From Rapana venosa (lineage: Eukaryota; Mollusca; Gastropoda; Neogastropoda; Muricidae): DNA of 64,000 nucleotides. Below the pieces are notes generated by a model. It did not search any database and was not told the origin of the DNA. It worked only from the letters and a program-made list of their open reading frames with translations. Location: the NCBI GenBank assembly GCA_028751875.1, contig CM054140.1, positions 8,704,671 through 8,768,670 of the forward strand, in the 5' to 3' direction. Below, in pieces: positions 51,201 through 58,855 of this stretch (positions are counted from its first letter, which is position 1; every line of letters begins with the position of its first letter). The position numbers and the translations under genes were made by a program.

Positions 51201-54191
51201 CCTGCCCTACCCTTTTCCCTTTGCTGTTTTCAATGTGAGACCAGTACTTGTAATTGTTCAGTCTCAAGAAAGCCTTTGCTGATGAACATGTACCACAGGA
51301 GAAATAACCACTGACGGGCTGATTGATGCTGTGTCACACAGGCCATGTCACCAGATGGGGAGGCCATTGTCACGGGAGCAGGGGACGAGACGCTCCGGTT
51401 CTGGAATGTGTTCAGTAAAACTAGGTCCACCAAAGTAAGTGTGCTCAGCTGCCCTTGGATGTGTACAGTCAGATGTTGACAGGTAGCTTAACTCCATGGA
51501 GTTGCAGTAAAATGGACCCCTCTGTTTTGTGGTGACGCGTGATTTTGGCTATAATTATTTGAAAAATTCAGCAGATTTACTCAACATAATAAAGATATAC
51601 AGATTATACATCATTAAAAAATTTATTGTCTACTTTTCAGATTGATACAGTTTTTCAATAGGTGACTGTAATTATTTTTTTAACATTTTCAAAATACGTC
51701 ACTGAATGCTGAAAAATGAACAGTTTTGAAAATTTGGGCTGCTTATCTAACATGGGTTGAACTGTTCATCAACTAGTCCCCTTGAAACAATGTAATGATT
51801 TTTCACCAAAGTGAAGTTAGCTGAATCCATCTGATGTCACTTTTTGCACAGTACAAATATTTTTTTAAAATCATAACACTGGAGAGCCTGAAATCCCAAA
51901 GAATATGCTTGTCGATGTGTCAAAGAAAAATAAGCCATACACAAAACTAGGCAGGCTTATGATCAAGGGAAGCAACTGTTTAGAAAAATGATTGCCCTAC
52001 AGGCTAGCGTTCGCTTCAGTTGAACATTGCTAAGTGTATTAAAAAAAGAAAATCATAATTCTGCCATATCTTAAGCTTCGGCACGACACAGTGAAGGGGA
52101 GGGGCGCCAAATCTTAAGATTCAGCACAACCTCATTGAGTTAATGTGGCAGTATTGTGTTTCTTTAAAAGTGCAAAGAATCAGCTTAAGCATTGGTACAT
52201 GTGATACAAGGTGACAGCCCCAATATGGCCTCTATGGTCGGCGGGACTATAAACAAGAAGATTGGATTGGATTGGTTCGATAGTACATCATATACAAATA
52301 GCTCAATGATATTTGACTCACCTTCTGGGGTTATGGGTACAAGCATCTGCTGAGCTGCTTGTTCGAGTAGACTTAAGATTTAGGCCAAAATCATTTTGTC
52401 AGTGGCTGACATGAGCAAGGTGCCAGGGTTAGCATTAAGTATGTTGTTTTTTTAAACATAGGAGGCACCGTGGTCGAGTGGTTTAGGCGGTCAATTCGTG
52501 ATCCAGAGGTCGCGGGTTCGATCCCTGCTCGGCTCGGTGTTGTGTCCTTGGGAAAGACACTTTACTCCTATTTTCCTCACTCCACCCAGGTGTACAAGTG
52601 GGTACCAGCTCTGCTGGGGAAGTATCTGGCGACAGACTAGCGTCCTGTCACAGGGGTGGTGAAAAACCATCAGTTCGCTTAACGCTACAGAAACCGGGAT
52701 AAGCTCCGGCTCTATGGGCCTTCTGGCTCGAAAGAACATACTTTTTACTTTTTTTTTTTAAACATGTTATGTTGAGAAGTCTTCTTGCAGGAAGTCATGT
52801 TTCGCCAGTAGGAGTGAGGTTTAGGGAGTACTTACTTTACTTAGGCCCATCACTCGCCCTGGAGCATAGGCCGCCGACAACAGTCCGCCAGAGTCCTCTG
52901 TCCTGGGCTATTCTCTCCAGCTGTCTCCAGGTATATCCCATCTTCCTGGTTTCTGCCTCAAGGTCGCGTCGCCAGGTGTTTCTTGGCCTTCCTCTTTTTC
53001 GTTTTCAGGTTTAGGGAGTAATGGTCTGCAAATTGTGGATCAGAACAGGCACCTTTGAAGTAAACAAAGTGACTCAGGAGCAGTGCAGTGCCTTTCTAAT
53101 TAGTGGCAGGGAGGAGGAGGGGTGGTTTGTTTTTCTTTTTTTCTTGAGGGGGGGGTGTTGTTTGTGTATCAAGTCAAATTTTTATTTCCAGGTGTACATT
53201 GAATAAGCAATGATTTGCTTTATGTGTGTGTGTTTGAATTCACATAGTGGATGGTACGTTCTAAAACCATGAAAAGAGAGATAATGTGAAAAAGAGGTTC
53301 AGTTCTGAGTTACAGGTTTGAATCCTAGTGCCACATAGATTATTAAGCATATAGATTTGTAAGATCTTCCAGACCAGTTCACGCACAGACAGTCAGTGCT
53401 TTTACTCTCCTTCATGGTTACAGGCATGACACAATCAGATTTGCATGTTAAAAATTGTGCTTTTTGTTTCAGCATTTAGTGTGTCATGGAAAGACAGAAA
53501 TACCTAACATGCCCTGCAAGCTTGACTGGCACATTGGGTTATGCAGTTCAATCAAGCAATGGAAGGGGTTTTGAAGCTCAAGCAGATCTGTGCTCAAGTT
53601 GACCTAAAAAAAAAGTAAAGGTATCCCATAACCTATAAGGTCGTAGGGGAGCAAGGCGTCAGATACCTCACTTCTCTAGGGTCCAGCATATTGAGGGCGG
53701 CGCCCATCTCCTCTCCCTCGCTGCTTTACCTTCCCTTACCCTAAAGAGGCAGGTACACATTTAGAGCTGGGGGACTGTACTGAAGCCAAGGCGGCAAACG
53801 GTCACCCATCCAAGTGATAACCACGCTCGATGCTGCTTAACTTTAGCTGGGGTAAAGCGAGGGCTCCGACCACTGAGCTACCCTGTCCCCATGTTGACCT
53901 AGGAGATAGTTGGCTTAGGAGATGAAGTTTTATTTTTTTTAAACCAAAAAATGTTGAATCCAGTAGCCTAGGCTGAAACCAGTAACATAAGATTGACAGG
54001 ACCACAAGTCCAACACTTGATCCATTCAGAGAGATAGGTCTGTTCCTGCACTTGCTGTTACATGTTAGGCACATGTATGTGCTTGTGTGAAATGTATTGG
54101 AATGTATTCATTTTGTTTTATTACATTTGTTTCTTTTCTTTTGTTGCAGGAATCAAAATCAGTTTTGAATCTGTTCACTCGGATCCGATAA
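28700..54191 (+). CDS. FZR1: FZR1/Cdh1, fizzy-related APC/C activator, 13 exons
   Basis: Complete gene. Exons: 28700-28765, 29508-29612, 35245-35373, 35759-35818, 38037-38138, 39454-39609, 41357-41422, 42699-42801, 46057-46178, 48275-48571, 50101-50205, 51342-51434, 54150-54191; all junctions are GT-AG and in phase, giving 481 residues (human about 493-496). Cdh1 binds the anaphase-promoting complex and recruits D-box and KEN-box substrates in late mitosis and G1. Seen: C-box DRFIPAR (38-44), several SP sites (LSPFGS, LSPAFSS, LSPVGS, RSPRK) suited to CDK inhibition, the WD40 propeller from about 170 to 460, and C-terminal LFTRIR (IR tail). The N-terminus before the C-box is about nine residues shorter than human. 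Start ATG has A at -3 and G at +4. Introns carry all LINE pieces antisense. Confidence 0.97.
29508..29612 (+). CDS. FZR1: FZR1 exon 2, C-box
   Basis: Residues 23-57; contains DRFIPAR, the APC/C-binding C-box. Acceptor TTGACAG, donor GTTAGT. Confidence 0.95.
29857..31940 (-). pseudogene. degraded LINE in FZR1 intron 2, antisense
   Basis: Minus-strand fragments in order from high to low coordinate: a basic linker (31939-31505), broken fingers region, then 30993-30499 with [20 protein letters not shown] (motif B), [10 protein letters not shown] (catalytic YADD), and a Cys-rich insert CSVCHK...[14 protein letters not shown], then 30502-30167 (LLYGSETW) and 30186-29857 ([24 protein letters not shown]). 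Four or more frame breaks. Its missing endonuclease part is at 33983-34430. Confidence 0.82.
32903..32999 (+). mobile_element. SINE-A 3' end
   Basis: AACAGATGACAAAATTTACA, GCACATGAGTGCTTATTCC, GAAATAAAAGAATG. Confidence 0.75.
33010..33675. repeat. CA/CG-rich microsatellite block
   Basis: Several hundred bases of CACACA, CGCGCGCACACA and CATGCATG words (33010-33200 and 33280-33490), a (CT)n at 33506-33540 and (CA)n at 33619-33660. The Cys/Val and His/Thr open frames on both strands are shadows. Confidence 0.93.
33983..34430 (-). pseudogene. LINE endonuclease fragment, same element as 29857-31940
   Basis: Minus frame encodes [30 protein letters not shown] and QHRLLCTDF, the C-terminal motifs of an APE-type endonuclease (ID.IL then HR.L..D), followed by the linker into reverse transcriptase. 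The frame fits the linker resumed at 31939. Confidence 0.75.
34663..34722 (+). repeat. TTTATATAGCGCT tail repeat, copy 2
   Basis: AATAATAATAAATGGAATTT then ATATAGCGCTATATCTTGC and CAAATCAAAGCGCTTGC. Stops just before a SINE-B. Confidence 0.7.
34773..35066 (+). mobile_element. SINE-B (tRNA A box plus 5S rRNA-like promoter), copy 2
   Basis: TAGCTCAGTGG is a canonical tRNA A box. From about 34817 to 34862 it reads AAGTTAAGCAGCGTCGAGCG, TGGTTACC, then AGTTGGATGGGTGACCG, matching 5S rRNA A box, intermediate element and C box. No tRNA B box follows. Body: TGTAAATGGGTACCTGCCC, GAGGAGATGGGCGCCGCCC, TAGAGAAGTGAGGTCTCTG, end GGGACTCCTTTACCTT. Lies in FZR1 intron 2. Confidence 0.92.
35245..35373 (+). 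CDS. FZR1: FZR1 exon 3
   Basis: Residues 58-100; contains [20 protein letters not shown], a conserved helix of Cdh1 proteins. Acceptor TTTCAG, donor GTGAGT. Confidence 0.95.
35759..35818 (+). CDS. FZR1: FZR1 exon 4
   Basis: Residues 101-120, [20 protein letters not shown]; less conserved linker. Acceptor TTTTCAG, donor GTATGG. Confidence 0.85.
35944..36083 (+). mobile_element. SINE-A head type 2, 5' part of a split copy
   Basis: AAAGGTGGCCAGATGGTTAA, GAGAGGTTCTTGGATTCCC, CTTTTCTTCCCAGTTTGAC, CTTAAGATGAGACTATTAA. Broken here by a TTAA-flanked element and resumed at 37181. Confidence 0.85.
36084..37176. mobile_element. piggyBac-like non-autonomous DNA transposon
   Basis: 1093 bp. Perfect 12-bp terminal inverted repeats CCCTAGTAGCGC / GCGCTACTAGGG, flanked on both sides by TTAA (36080-36083 and 37177-37180), as in piggyBac elements. 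It divides one SINE-A copy exactly at the TTAA. A minus-strand open frame of 102 residues (36782-36474) is unbroken but I do not recognise it as transposase; no DDD-type transposase is visible, so it is non-autonomous. Confidence 0.85.
37181..37420 (+). mobile_element. SINE-A/SINE-C chimera, 3' part of the split copy
   Basis: Continues with AGAGGCCCCATGTACAAACG, GAGTAGGCCATTTCATGC, then at about 37290 changes to SINE-C: ACACCATCCCCAAAGTCAGG, TCACCATTGGTGAACCTTGG. Same A/C junction as 15065 and 38640. Confidence 0.75.
37421..38036. other. rest of FZR1 intron 4
   Basis: T-rich tracts at 37677-37710 and 37848-37886; nothing else recognised. Confidence 0.45.
38037..38138 (+). CDS. FZR1: FZR1 exon 5
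   Basis: Residues 121-154; contains [20 protein letters not shown] with SP phosphorylation sites. Acceptor TTGGCAG, donor GTAAGT. Confidence 0.93.
38530..38850 (-). mobile_element. SINE-A/SINE-C chimera, copy 3, antisense
   Basis: Minus strand: GGAGTTAACA-like start, TCCTTTGGATGAGATTATAA, GAGTAGGCCATTTTATGCC, then SINE-C: TTCCCCGAGTCAGAATGCAG, GTTACCTTGATGGTGGG, GGAGCTCTAGCCAAGGAAC. A (TG)n at 38506-38530 adjoins its 3' end. Confidence 0.75.
38851..39453. other. rest of FZR1 intron 5
   Basis: AT-rich, no recognised repeat or exon. Confidence 0.4.
39454..39609 (+). CDS. FZR1: FZR1 exon 6, start of WD40 domain
   Basis: Residues 155-206; [20 protein letters not shown] then [15 protein letters not shown], nearly invariant in animals. 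Acceptor GTTCAG, donor GTGAGC. Confidence 0.97.
39862..40800 (-). mobile_element. 5'-truncated LINE with target duplication, intron 6
   Basis: 939 bp bounded by a perfect 13-bp target duplication TATAAACATGTGT (39849-39861 and 40801-40813). Minus-strand coding: [18 protein letters not shown] (motif B), [15 protein letters not shown] (FADD), then after a frame break [53 protein letters not shown]. 3' tail is (TAAG)n, seen as TTACTTACTTACTTAGG at the left edge. Clear, fairly young insertion in antisense to FZR1. Confidence 0.93.
40920..41070. repeat. CA-rich microsatellite, intron 6
   Basis: CACACATACACACACACC and related words, ending in GCACGCACGCACGC. Confidence 0.9.
41357..41422 (+). CDS. 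FZR1: FZR1 exon 7
   Basis: Residues 207-228, [20 protein letters not shown] and ER. Acceptor AAACAG, donor GTAAAT. Confidence 0.95.
41460..42110. repeat. about 60-72-bp minisatellite, FZR1 intron 7
   Basis: About nine units of CTTCCTTCATACATTCTGAG TTGTAACAGAGACATG TTTTTATATATCC.TCTTTC. Length changes come from CATTC/CTTCATTC additions; the last two units are diverged. Confidence 0.92.
42218..42264. repeat. (TA)n(TG)n microsatellite
   Basis: TATATA run followed by GTGTGTGTGTG. Confidence 0.95.
42699..42801 (+). CDS. FZR1: FZR1 exon 8
   Basis: Residues 229-262 plus one base; [15 protein letters not shown] blade. Acceptor AAGCAG, donor GTCAGT. Confidence 0.96.
43805..44050 (-). pseudogene. 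putative transposase C-terminal fragment
   Basis: Minus frame reads [52 protein letters not shown]. The basic end and position inside a TTAA element suggest the transposase C-terminus. I cannot place it in a family with certainty and no complete frame is visible. A possible N-terminal scrap ([20 protein letters not shown]) is at about 45388-45305 on the minus strand. Confidence 0.35.
44412..44876 (-). mobile_element. internally deleted LINE derivative, 465 bp, with both ends
   Basis: Flanked by a perfect 11-bp target duplication ACTGTATGCTT (44401-44411 and 44877-44887). Minus strand from 44876: a LINE-type 5' leader (CGTAAAAGGCGACTAAGG, CTAACAACCCTGTTCTG), then the start of an endonuclease frame ([10 protein letters not shown], about 44545-44575), then directly the 3' end of the reverse transcriptase frame (in another frame: [20 protein letters not shown] then [12 protein letters not shown]) and a (GATGAT)n tail. 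The whole catalytic middle is missing. Nested in the element at 43124-45924. Confidence 0.8.
46057..46178 (+). CDS. FZR1: FZR1 exon 9
   Basis: Residues 263-303; [20 protein letters not shown] blade and [20 protein letters not shown]. Acceptor TTTACAG follows a T run and G run, donor GTGAGT. Confidence 0.96.
46425..46512. repeat. (CA)n(CT)n(CAC)n microsatellite
   Basis: CACACA, then CTCTCTCT, then CACCACCACC. Confidence 0.95.
46630..48235. repeat. 41-bp minisatellite, FZR1 intron 9
   Basis: About 35 units (key words GATGTGTTGATGAAAAATGA and CAGTGTGGCGTCTTGTGTAG). Two internal sites vary among units: GTTGATG or GGGGATG, and ACAGTG or ACCGTG. Unit lengths of 43 and 37 occur once each (about 47310 and 47910). 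Both edges fade into diverged units, the right edge to within about 40 bp of exon 10. All frames of the minus strand are free of stops, giving a 648-residue shadow frame. Confidence 0.97.
48275..48571 (+). CDS. FZR1: FZR1 exon 10
   Basis: Residues 304-402, the largest exon: [20 protein letters not shown] and [20 protein letters not shown] blades. GC-rich third positions contrast with the AT-rich neighbours. Acceptor AACCAG, donor GTGAGA. Confidence 0.97.
48955..49325. repeat. G-rich low-complexity tract, FZR1 intron 10
   Basis: Plus (transcribed-sense) strand with many G runs separated by TTT/TTG, including runs of about 22 G at 49181-49202 and about 24 G at 49298-49322. Run lengths may be assembly-limited. 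Confidence 0.9.
49740..50075 (+). repeat. dispersed repeat J, copy 2, abutting FZR1 exon 11
   Basis: Matches 21030-21178 plus 22225-22425 in order: TTGATTAAACCATTGACGCT, GTATGACCAATGGC, GGGGCTAGCTGGCCTTTAG, CCTTATGCCCACTTGGCCG, GGTCATCGTCGAACACGACG. Homology ends about 25 bases before the exon 11 acceptor and includes a CTAAC branch-point candidate at 50068-50072. Confidence 0.8.
50101..50205 (+). CDS. FZR1: FZR1 exon 11
   Basis: Residues 403-437; [27 protein letters not shown]. Acceptor TTTCAG, with a repeat-derived CTAAC 30 bases upstream; donor GTGAGT. Confidence 0.97.
50718..50885. repeat. (CACTG)n / CACTA pentamer satellite
   Basis: CACTGCACTGTACTG, CACTACACTACACTGCCCTA and similar five-base steps, with a duplication of ACTGTACTGCACTGCAATAC. 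Confidence 0.93.
50930..51060 (-). mobile_element. SINE-C 3' fragment, antisense
   Basis: Minus strand: TCCCTGAAGTTGGAATATGG, CTACCTTAATGGTGGGTGGG, CATACCCCAAAATTTCACAA, GATGGAGCTCTAGCCAAGG. A C-rich run (GGGGGG on minus) sits in the middle. Confidence 0.65.
51342..51434 (+). CDS. FZR1: FZR1 exon 12
   Basis: Residues 438-468; [20 protein letters not shown] blade, ending FSKTRSTK. Acceptor CACACAG, donor GTAAGT. Confidence 0.97.
51492..52139. mobile_element. candidate TTAA element (648 bp), intron 12
   Basis: TTAA at 51488-51491 and 52140-52143 flank ends CTCCATGGAGTTG and (reversed) CTCAATGAGGTTG, matching at about 10 of 13 positions. Interior AT-rich without coding. Ends are weak, so this is a candidate only. 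Confidence 0.35.
52464..52750 (+). mobile_element. SINE-D, tRNA-headed
   Basis: tRNA-like head GGCACCGTGGTCGAGTGGTT, GGTCGCGGGTTCGATCCCTG, with ends that can pair as an acceptor stem (GGCACCG with CGGTGTT by two G-T pairs). Body TTGGGAAAGACACTTTACTC, ACAAGTGGGTACCAGCTCTG, CTATGGGCCTTCTGGCTCG, tail with T-rich end. Confidence 0.85.
52831..53006 (-). mobile_element. very short 5'-truncated LINE copy, intron 12
   Basis: 176 bp flanked by a perfect 14-bp target duplication AGGTTTAGGGAGTA (52817-52830 and 53007-53020). Nearly identical to the left end of the LINE at 39862-40800 (ACTTAGGCCCATCACTC, CGCCAGAGTCCTCTGTCCTG, TTCTGCCTCAAGGTCGCGTC). Same family, same antisense orientation. Confidence 0.93.
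53613..53892 (-). mobile_element. SINE-B, copy 3, intron 12
   Basis: Minus strand copy with small deletions: TAGCTCAGTGGTCGGAGCCC, GCAGCATCGAGCGTGGTTAT, TGGATGGGTGACCG, GGGCGCCGCCCTCAATATGC, CCTATAGG-like end GGGATACCTTTACTTT. Confidence 0.88.
54150..54191 (+). CDS. FZR1: FZR1 exon 13 (terminal), IR tail
   Basis: Residues 469-481 [13 protein letters not shown] and TAA stop (54189-54191). The Ile-Arg end docks to the APC3 subunit in known Cdh1 proteins. Acceptor TTGCAG. Confidence 0.96.
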   Translation, partial: ESKSVLNLFTRIR

Positions 54192-54219
54192 TGGCAGCAA
54201 GTTTCCTTGAGAGTGACTG

Positions 54220-54225
54220 AATAAA
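54220..54225 (+). terminator. FZR1: FZR1 proximal poly(A) signal candidate
   Basis: AATAAA 29 bases after the stop codon. A second AATAAA at 55898-55903 would give a 3' UTR of about 1.7 kb that includes a minisatellite. Confidence 0.4.
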
Positions 54226-54504
54226 CAAACTGTGTGAATATGTGGAATGTACAAGCAGGGAGTGAGAGAGATGTGTATCACTGTGTGAAAGTGTAGCTAT
54301 GCATGAGTGAAAATGTGTTTGTAAGATCATGGTCACATGGGACAGAAAGAGGAAAACTTGGGTCTATGAGGAAAGGAAGCAGTGCATGTGCAGTCAAGAC
54401 CGGTCAGTGAGAAAGTGTCATCATGGGGAGTCAGGAAAGCAACAGCAACAACAAAACCTGCAGAAAGAAATGCGCAGTGTCTGTGTGCATGAGAGGAAAG
54501 GGGT

Positions 54505-54815
54505 GATTGGAAGAGTGTATGGAGTGTGTGCAGAAGAAAAGGATGGTTGGGAGAGTGTATGGAGTGTGTGCAGAAGAAAAGGATGGTTGGAAGAGTGTAT
54601 GGAGTGTGTGCAGAAGAAAAGGATGGTTGGAAGAGTGTATGGGTGTGTGCAGAAGAAAAGGATGGTTGGAAGAGTGTATGGAGTGTGCAGAAGAAAAGGA
54701 TGGTTGGGAGAGTGTATGGAGTGTGTGCAGAAGAAAAGGATGGTTGGAAGAGTGTATGAGTGTGTGCAGAAGAAAAGGATGGTTGGAAGAGTGTATGAGG
54801 TGTGTGCAGGAGAGG
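54505..54815. repeat. 40-bp minisatellite in FZR1 3' flank
   Basis: Seven or so units of GGAGTGTGTGCAGAAGAAAA GGATGGTTGG.AGAGTGTAT, some losing GGAGT or gaining bases. Sense and antisense open frames with a repeated Arg/Lys/Trp or Ser/His/Phe motif are shadows. Confidence 0.93.
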
Positions 54816-55914
54816 AAACGGTGATGAGCAGAGTGAAGTGTGAAAACCAAGTGAGCCGTATGGAAACTTCCCAGACCGAAGGACAAGTGGATGTGAACAT
54901 TTGTTGATTGTGCATAGACAGTGAGGCCCTCACAAATCAAAAAACAAAAAAAGTGCAATAATGGGAGATAAACTCTTGCATCTGGTCGGTCAGAAGACCT
55001 GTTCTTCCTTCATCCAGTGTCTTCTGGAACACTTCTTCAAGATGAAGAATGACTTGTCTTTGTCTTGTGACTTGTCTTTGTCTTGGACCTGTAGCCGTTT
55101 TTCATCAGGAAGAGGGTTCCTCTTCATGATGTGTGTTGTTCCCTGCGAGCTGGGAGAGAAACGGAGTTCAGCAGTGTTGAGGATTTGTGAGGTAACGATG
55201 CCACGTTGGTTAGGTTCTATAACCTAAGGGTTGTAGACATCAAGGAGACGTGTGTTGATGATGTGATGTACATTGGTGTGGTTCTGTTGCTGACTGGCTG
55301 TTCTGCAGGAACTGTGGGTGTCATTAGCAAGGAGAGTGCCATTCTCTTTTATCTCCGTTTCCACAAGGGTTTCTTTGGTTTCTGACATCTTTGGCATGAA
55401 ACACTTGATCAGCCTTTCCATTCTAAGTCTGTCTGGCTTCAGATTGTACCTGAAACATCCTTTGTCTTTGTTTGTATTTGATAATGGTGCATGAAAGTGC
55501 CACTCTGTTCTATCATGAATTGTCATGTGACACTCTGTTCTATCATGAATTGTCATGTGACTCTTTTTTTGTTTGTTGTTGATGTATATGAAACTGCATT
55601 TTCCACAATTCAAGAAAAGATGATGTCGCTGAGATAAGCATTTGTTTTGGTGGTTATTTTAAAAGGAATTCTGGAGCTATTCTGAAAAAAAGAAAAGTCT
55701 TTCAAACATTGATAACAGAATAGCCAGTGTTGTTTGTTTTTTTTAAAAGTGTACAACCAAAAACGATGCTGTGCAGTCATGTCATTTCAGCCCAACTAAT
55801 AACTCTGGTCTCAAAAAGTCTCTGTAGCTGGTGAGAAATGAAAGTAGTCATCACAACTGAATGGAATTTGGTGAATATATTTTTGTTTTGATTTCTGAAT
55901 AAACGTGATAGTTT
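54816..55914. other. probable FZR1 3' UTR or flank
   Basis: No exon recognised. Contains a tandem copy of GACTTGTCTTTGTCTTG-type words (55049-55087) and of CACTCTGTTCTATCATGAAT (55501-55560). Confidence 0.4.
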
Positions 55915-55972
55915 AATAATAATAAATGGAATTTATATTGTACTATATTTTGCAAAGACAAATCAAAGTTTG
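55915..55972 (+). repeat. tail repeat, copy 3, diverged
   Basis: AATAATAATAAATGGAATTT, then ATATTGTACTATATTTTGCA and CAAATCAAAG; equivalent to 34663-34722 with mutations in the GCGC core. Confidence 0.6.
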
Positions 55973-58012
55973 CCAGTAGTTTTCAAGTGTTATGAATGAA
56001 TGTTTTTGCAGGTTCTAGAATCCATGATAAATACATTCAAGAGGTACTCACCTTCTTCGTATCTTTAACAAATTCTTAGATTCATGATGAAAACTATTGA
56101 ATTTTCTCCCTAAATAGCAGATTACTTAATATTTAAAAAATAATAACTGTGTTGACTTTATGCAGAAACAAAAACAGATAAAAGTATTACTTGAAATTGA
56201 ATAGCAAAATTAAGATAGTATGCAGAGAGAACAAAATGAATAACTAAACAAAACCCCCTACTTGGCGACTCTTAGTTTTTATGTCTGATTGTTTCTGGCT
56301 GAAAAATGGGAGATGGACCTGACGGGTGGTGAGAATGACCAGAAGACTCGTGCCTGACAGTGTTTTCATATTGTTGATATATACCTGCTACTTTTTTCTC
56401 TTTTTTTAAAAGTGTACTGATTGTTAGACTCGGATTCTTGAAGAAAGATCTCTTTAAAACTTATTCTCTTGATCCGCTCTATCAGATTTGTATCTAAATA
56501 TAGCTGGGAGCCTGAATTAACAAGGGCATGTAATCAGTTAGCACCTGAAAGAATGAAAGAGAAAACACTCTTCCAAGGAGCAAACCATTATTTTGTCTCT
56601 CTCAGGGTACGATGTGCAGGCTGTGACACTGTCACACAACCTTTGTTAGGAAACTATTATTCTGAATACTGCCTCTTTGGGCACAGGTAGGTTGTCGTGT
56701 TTTTTTTATTATTTAGACACCAAGAGCTCAGAGACTACTGCTTATATTAATTAACAAACACTGGCAGTTCTGGGAAAGCCCTGTCAGGTTTGCAAAGGAA
56801 AACGCTTAGGTATGATCAAAATCTGCTTGCAACATACTGATGAACTGTGTAGGTTTACATCAATGAGATGTTCCAGTGTTTCTTTCTTACCCATTTCTAG
56901 AAACGGCTAACACTCTTCATGGCTTGTAGCTTGGGCAGGCAAGTGGAAGAAAGATTGCTGGACAGGATTTTTTGAGGTTGACTTTTCACTCCATTGCTTC
57001 ACAAGTCTTCTTTCTGCTGGGAACTTCCAAAAGTTTGGTTTCAGATGATTTTGAAGTTTATGCTGCTATAGAATCTTGATATTGAAGGAGTTGCTCAATC
57101 CCATCAGCAAAAGCAAGAAAGGGGGGAAAACATTGCTTTTGTCATCAGCTTTTTGCCTGCCTGCCGGTAAGAAAGTACTGTTTATCTTGCCTCTAGTCTC
57201 TTCCTTTCTTTACTGGCATTATTTCAAGATAAGCTCGAAAAGCTGTACTTTTTGGCCTAGCACAGTGTGGGTACTGTTTCAGTCTTTGTTTTATCGAAGA
57301 AAAGGATATCAGTTGTGAGGCACAAGTTAAGTCATGATTTGAGTATCGCCTTATGTATTGATCAGTTGAGGCTCAGGCGATATCGCCGAGTTTGGAAACA
57401 TGTAGATATTTTACGTGGTCAGGTGCGTGACGTGAAGTCCGGGCCATGAAGAATGTGTTGTACTGCCAGGTGTGACAGAAAGAAGTGAGATCAAAGCAAG
57501 AGGCCACTCTTTTTTTCTCTTTTTTCTTTTTTTTAAATGCAGCAATGAGTCTGCAGTTTTGGCATTTTAACACTTTCTTTTTATTTGATAAAATATTTAA
57601 AGTTTTGTATAATTTGCAATCAGTTGATTTTTTTTTTAATTTAAAGAAAGGAAAAAACCATATGGCTTGTTGCTTTTGTTTTGAATTTCTGTATGCTTAT
57701 TTGGGATTTATTTTAGATATATAATGTATGTGTCTACATTTTCTTGTTGATATGGTCTTAAAAATATTGTGTAATTCACACAGATCTTTTTTAATATATA
57801 TCTTTATCATGCTGTTGTATGCAGTCTCTGCCCTTTGGAACACATAATATTCCTTTTTTTATTTTTCTTGTCTTATGGTTAATTCAAATGTTTTGTGTTC
57901 AAACTTTTTAACACTACAGCTTCCTTGCAGTTTTCTTTATTCACTAAGAAAACAGCTCAAACAGTGTAAGTTCTGTAAAAAAAAAAAAAAAATTAAGAAA
58001 CAAATCCATTGT
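55973..58012. other. no recognised feature
   Basis: AT-rich DNA; open frames here are short and show no family that I know. Poly-T and poly-A tracts at 57520-57535, 57630-57640 and 57978-57992. Confidence 0.4.
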
Positions 58013-58017
58013 GAAGG

Positions 58018-58330
58018 ATGCTATAGCCAAGTGGTTAAATCATTCGACTTCAATCCCATGGGTCCACAAAGCTGTGTATTTGAATCTTAGCGGCGTCTGA
58101 TGAATTAACAGTGGGGATTTTTATGATTTCTCAGGTCAACTTTAAGTGCAGACCTGCCAGTGCCTTAATTCCCTTCATGTATATACACATGCAGAAGATC
58201 AAATATGCATGTTAAAGATCCCATTATTCATGTCAGCATTTAGTGGGTTACAGCATACATCCCCGAAGTTGAATTGTGGCTACCTTCATGGTGAACTTCC
58301 TAGCTCTAGCCACGGAATGCAAGAGAGAGA
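58018..58330 (+). mobile_element. SINE-C, full length
   Basis: tRNA-like head GCTATAGCCAAGTGGTTAAA and TGTGTATTTGAATCTTAGCG, body TTTAAGTGCAGACCTGCCAG, TGCCTTAATTCCCTTCATG, GTTAAAGATCCCATTATTCA, ACAGCATACATCCCCGAAGT, CTCTAGCCACGGAATG, followed by (GA)n. Confidence 0.85.
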
Positions 58331-58689
58331 GAGAGAGTCCATTGCAAATATAGTAAGACGAGAAAACAAGAAACTAGGTCTTGGGGCAAAGTTTAGTTTT
58401 TCAAAAGTATCATTGTCTTGTGTGTACTCGGTGTTCACACACTGCTTTTAGGAAAGATTCTTAATGTATAAGATGTCCTTTTCCTTTGTGGAAAATGGCT
58501 GAATTTTCTTTGTAGAGGTTGAGAGCTTTCTTTACAGGCACAAATCTGACAGATTTTTTTTTTTTGGTGGTGGGGGCACAAGAGAAGCTGTCACTTGCTG
58601 TGGTCTTGCTGCAGATGGTTATCTCTGCTGTGAAGGACCTTAATACCTGTCAATATCATTCTGCACCAGTGTTATTATTGACCTCATAC

Positions 58690-58855
58690 GCATGCTAAAA
58701 ATCCTGTAATTCATGTCGGTGTTTGGTGGGTTACAGAAACAGGAACATACCCAGCATACATCCCCAAAGTCAGAATGCGGCTACCTTCATGGTGGGCAAA
58801 ACGGTCGCATACGCAAAATCTCACCATTGGTGAACCTTGGAACTCTAGCTGAAAA
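58690..58855 (+). mobile_element. SINE-C 3' fragment
   Basis: ATGCTAAAAATCCTGTAATT, GTGTTTGGTGGGTTACAGAA, CATACCCAGCATACATCCCC, TCACCATTGGTGAACCTTGG. Headless. Confidence 0.8.

Noticed and set aside
52464..52545. Possible genuine tRNA gene
   Set aside because: Although it folds roughly as a tRNA, it continues into a SINE body and has wobble pairs in the acceptor stem and an odd anticodon arm.
54329..54933. Overlapping open frames of 192, 170 and 175 residues on both strands
   Set aside because: Shadows of the 40-bp minisatellite in the FZR1 3' flank.
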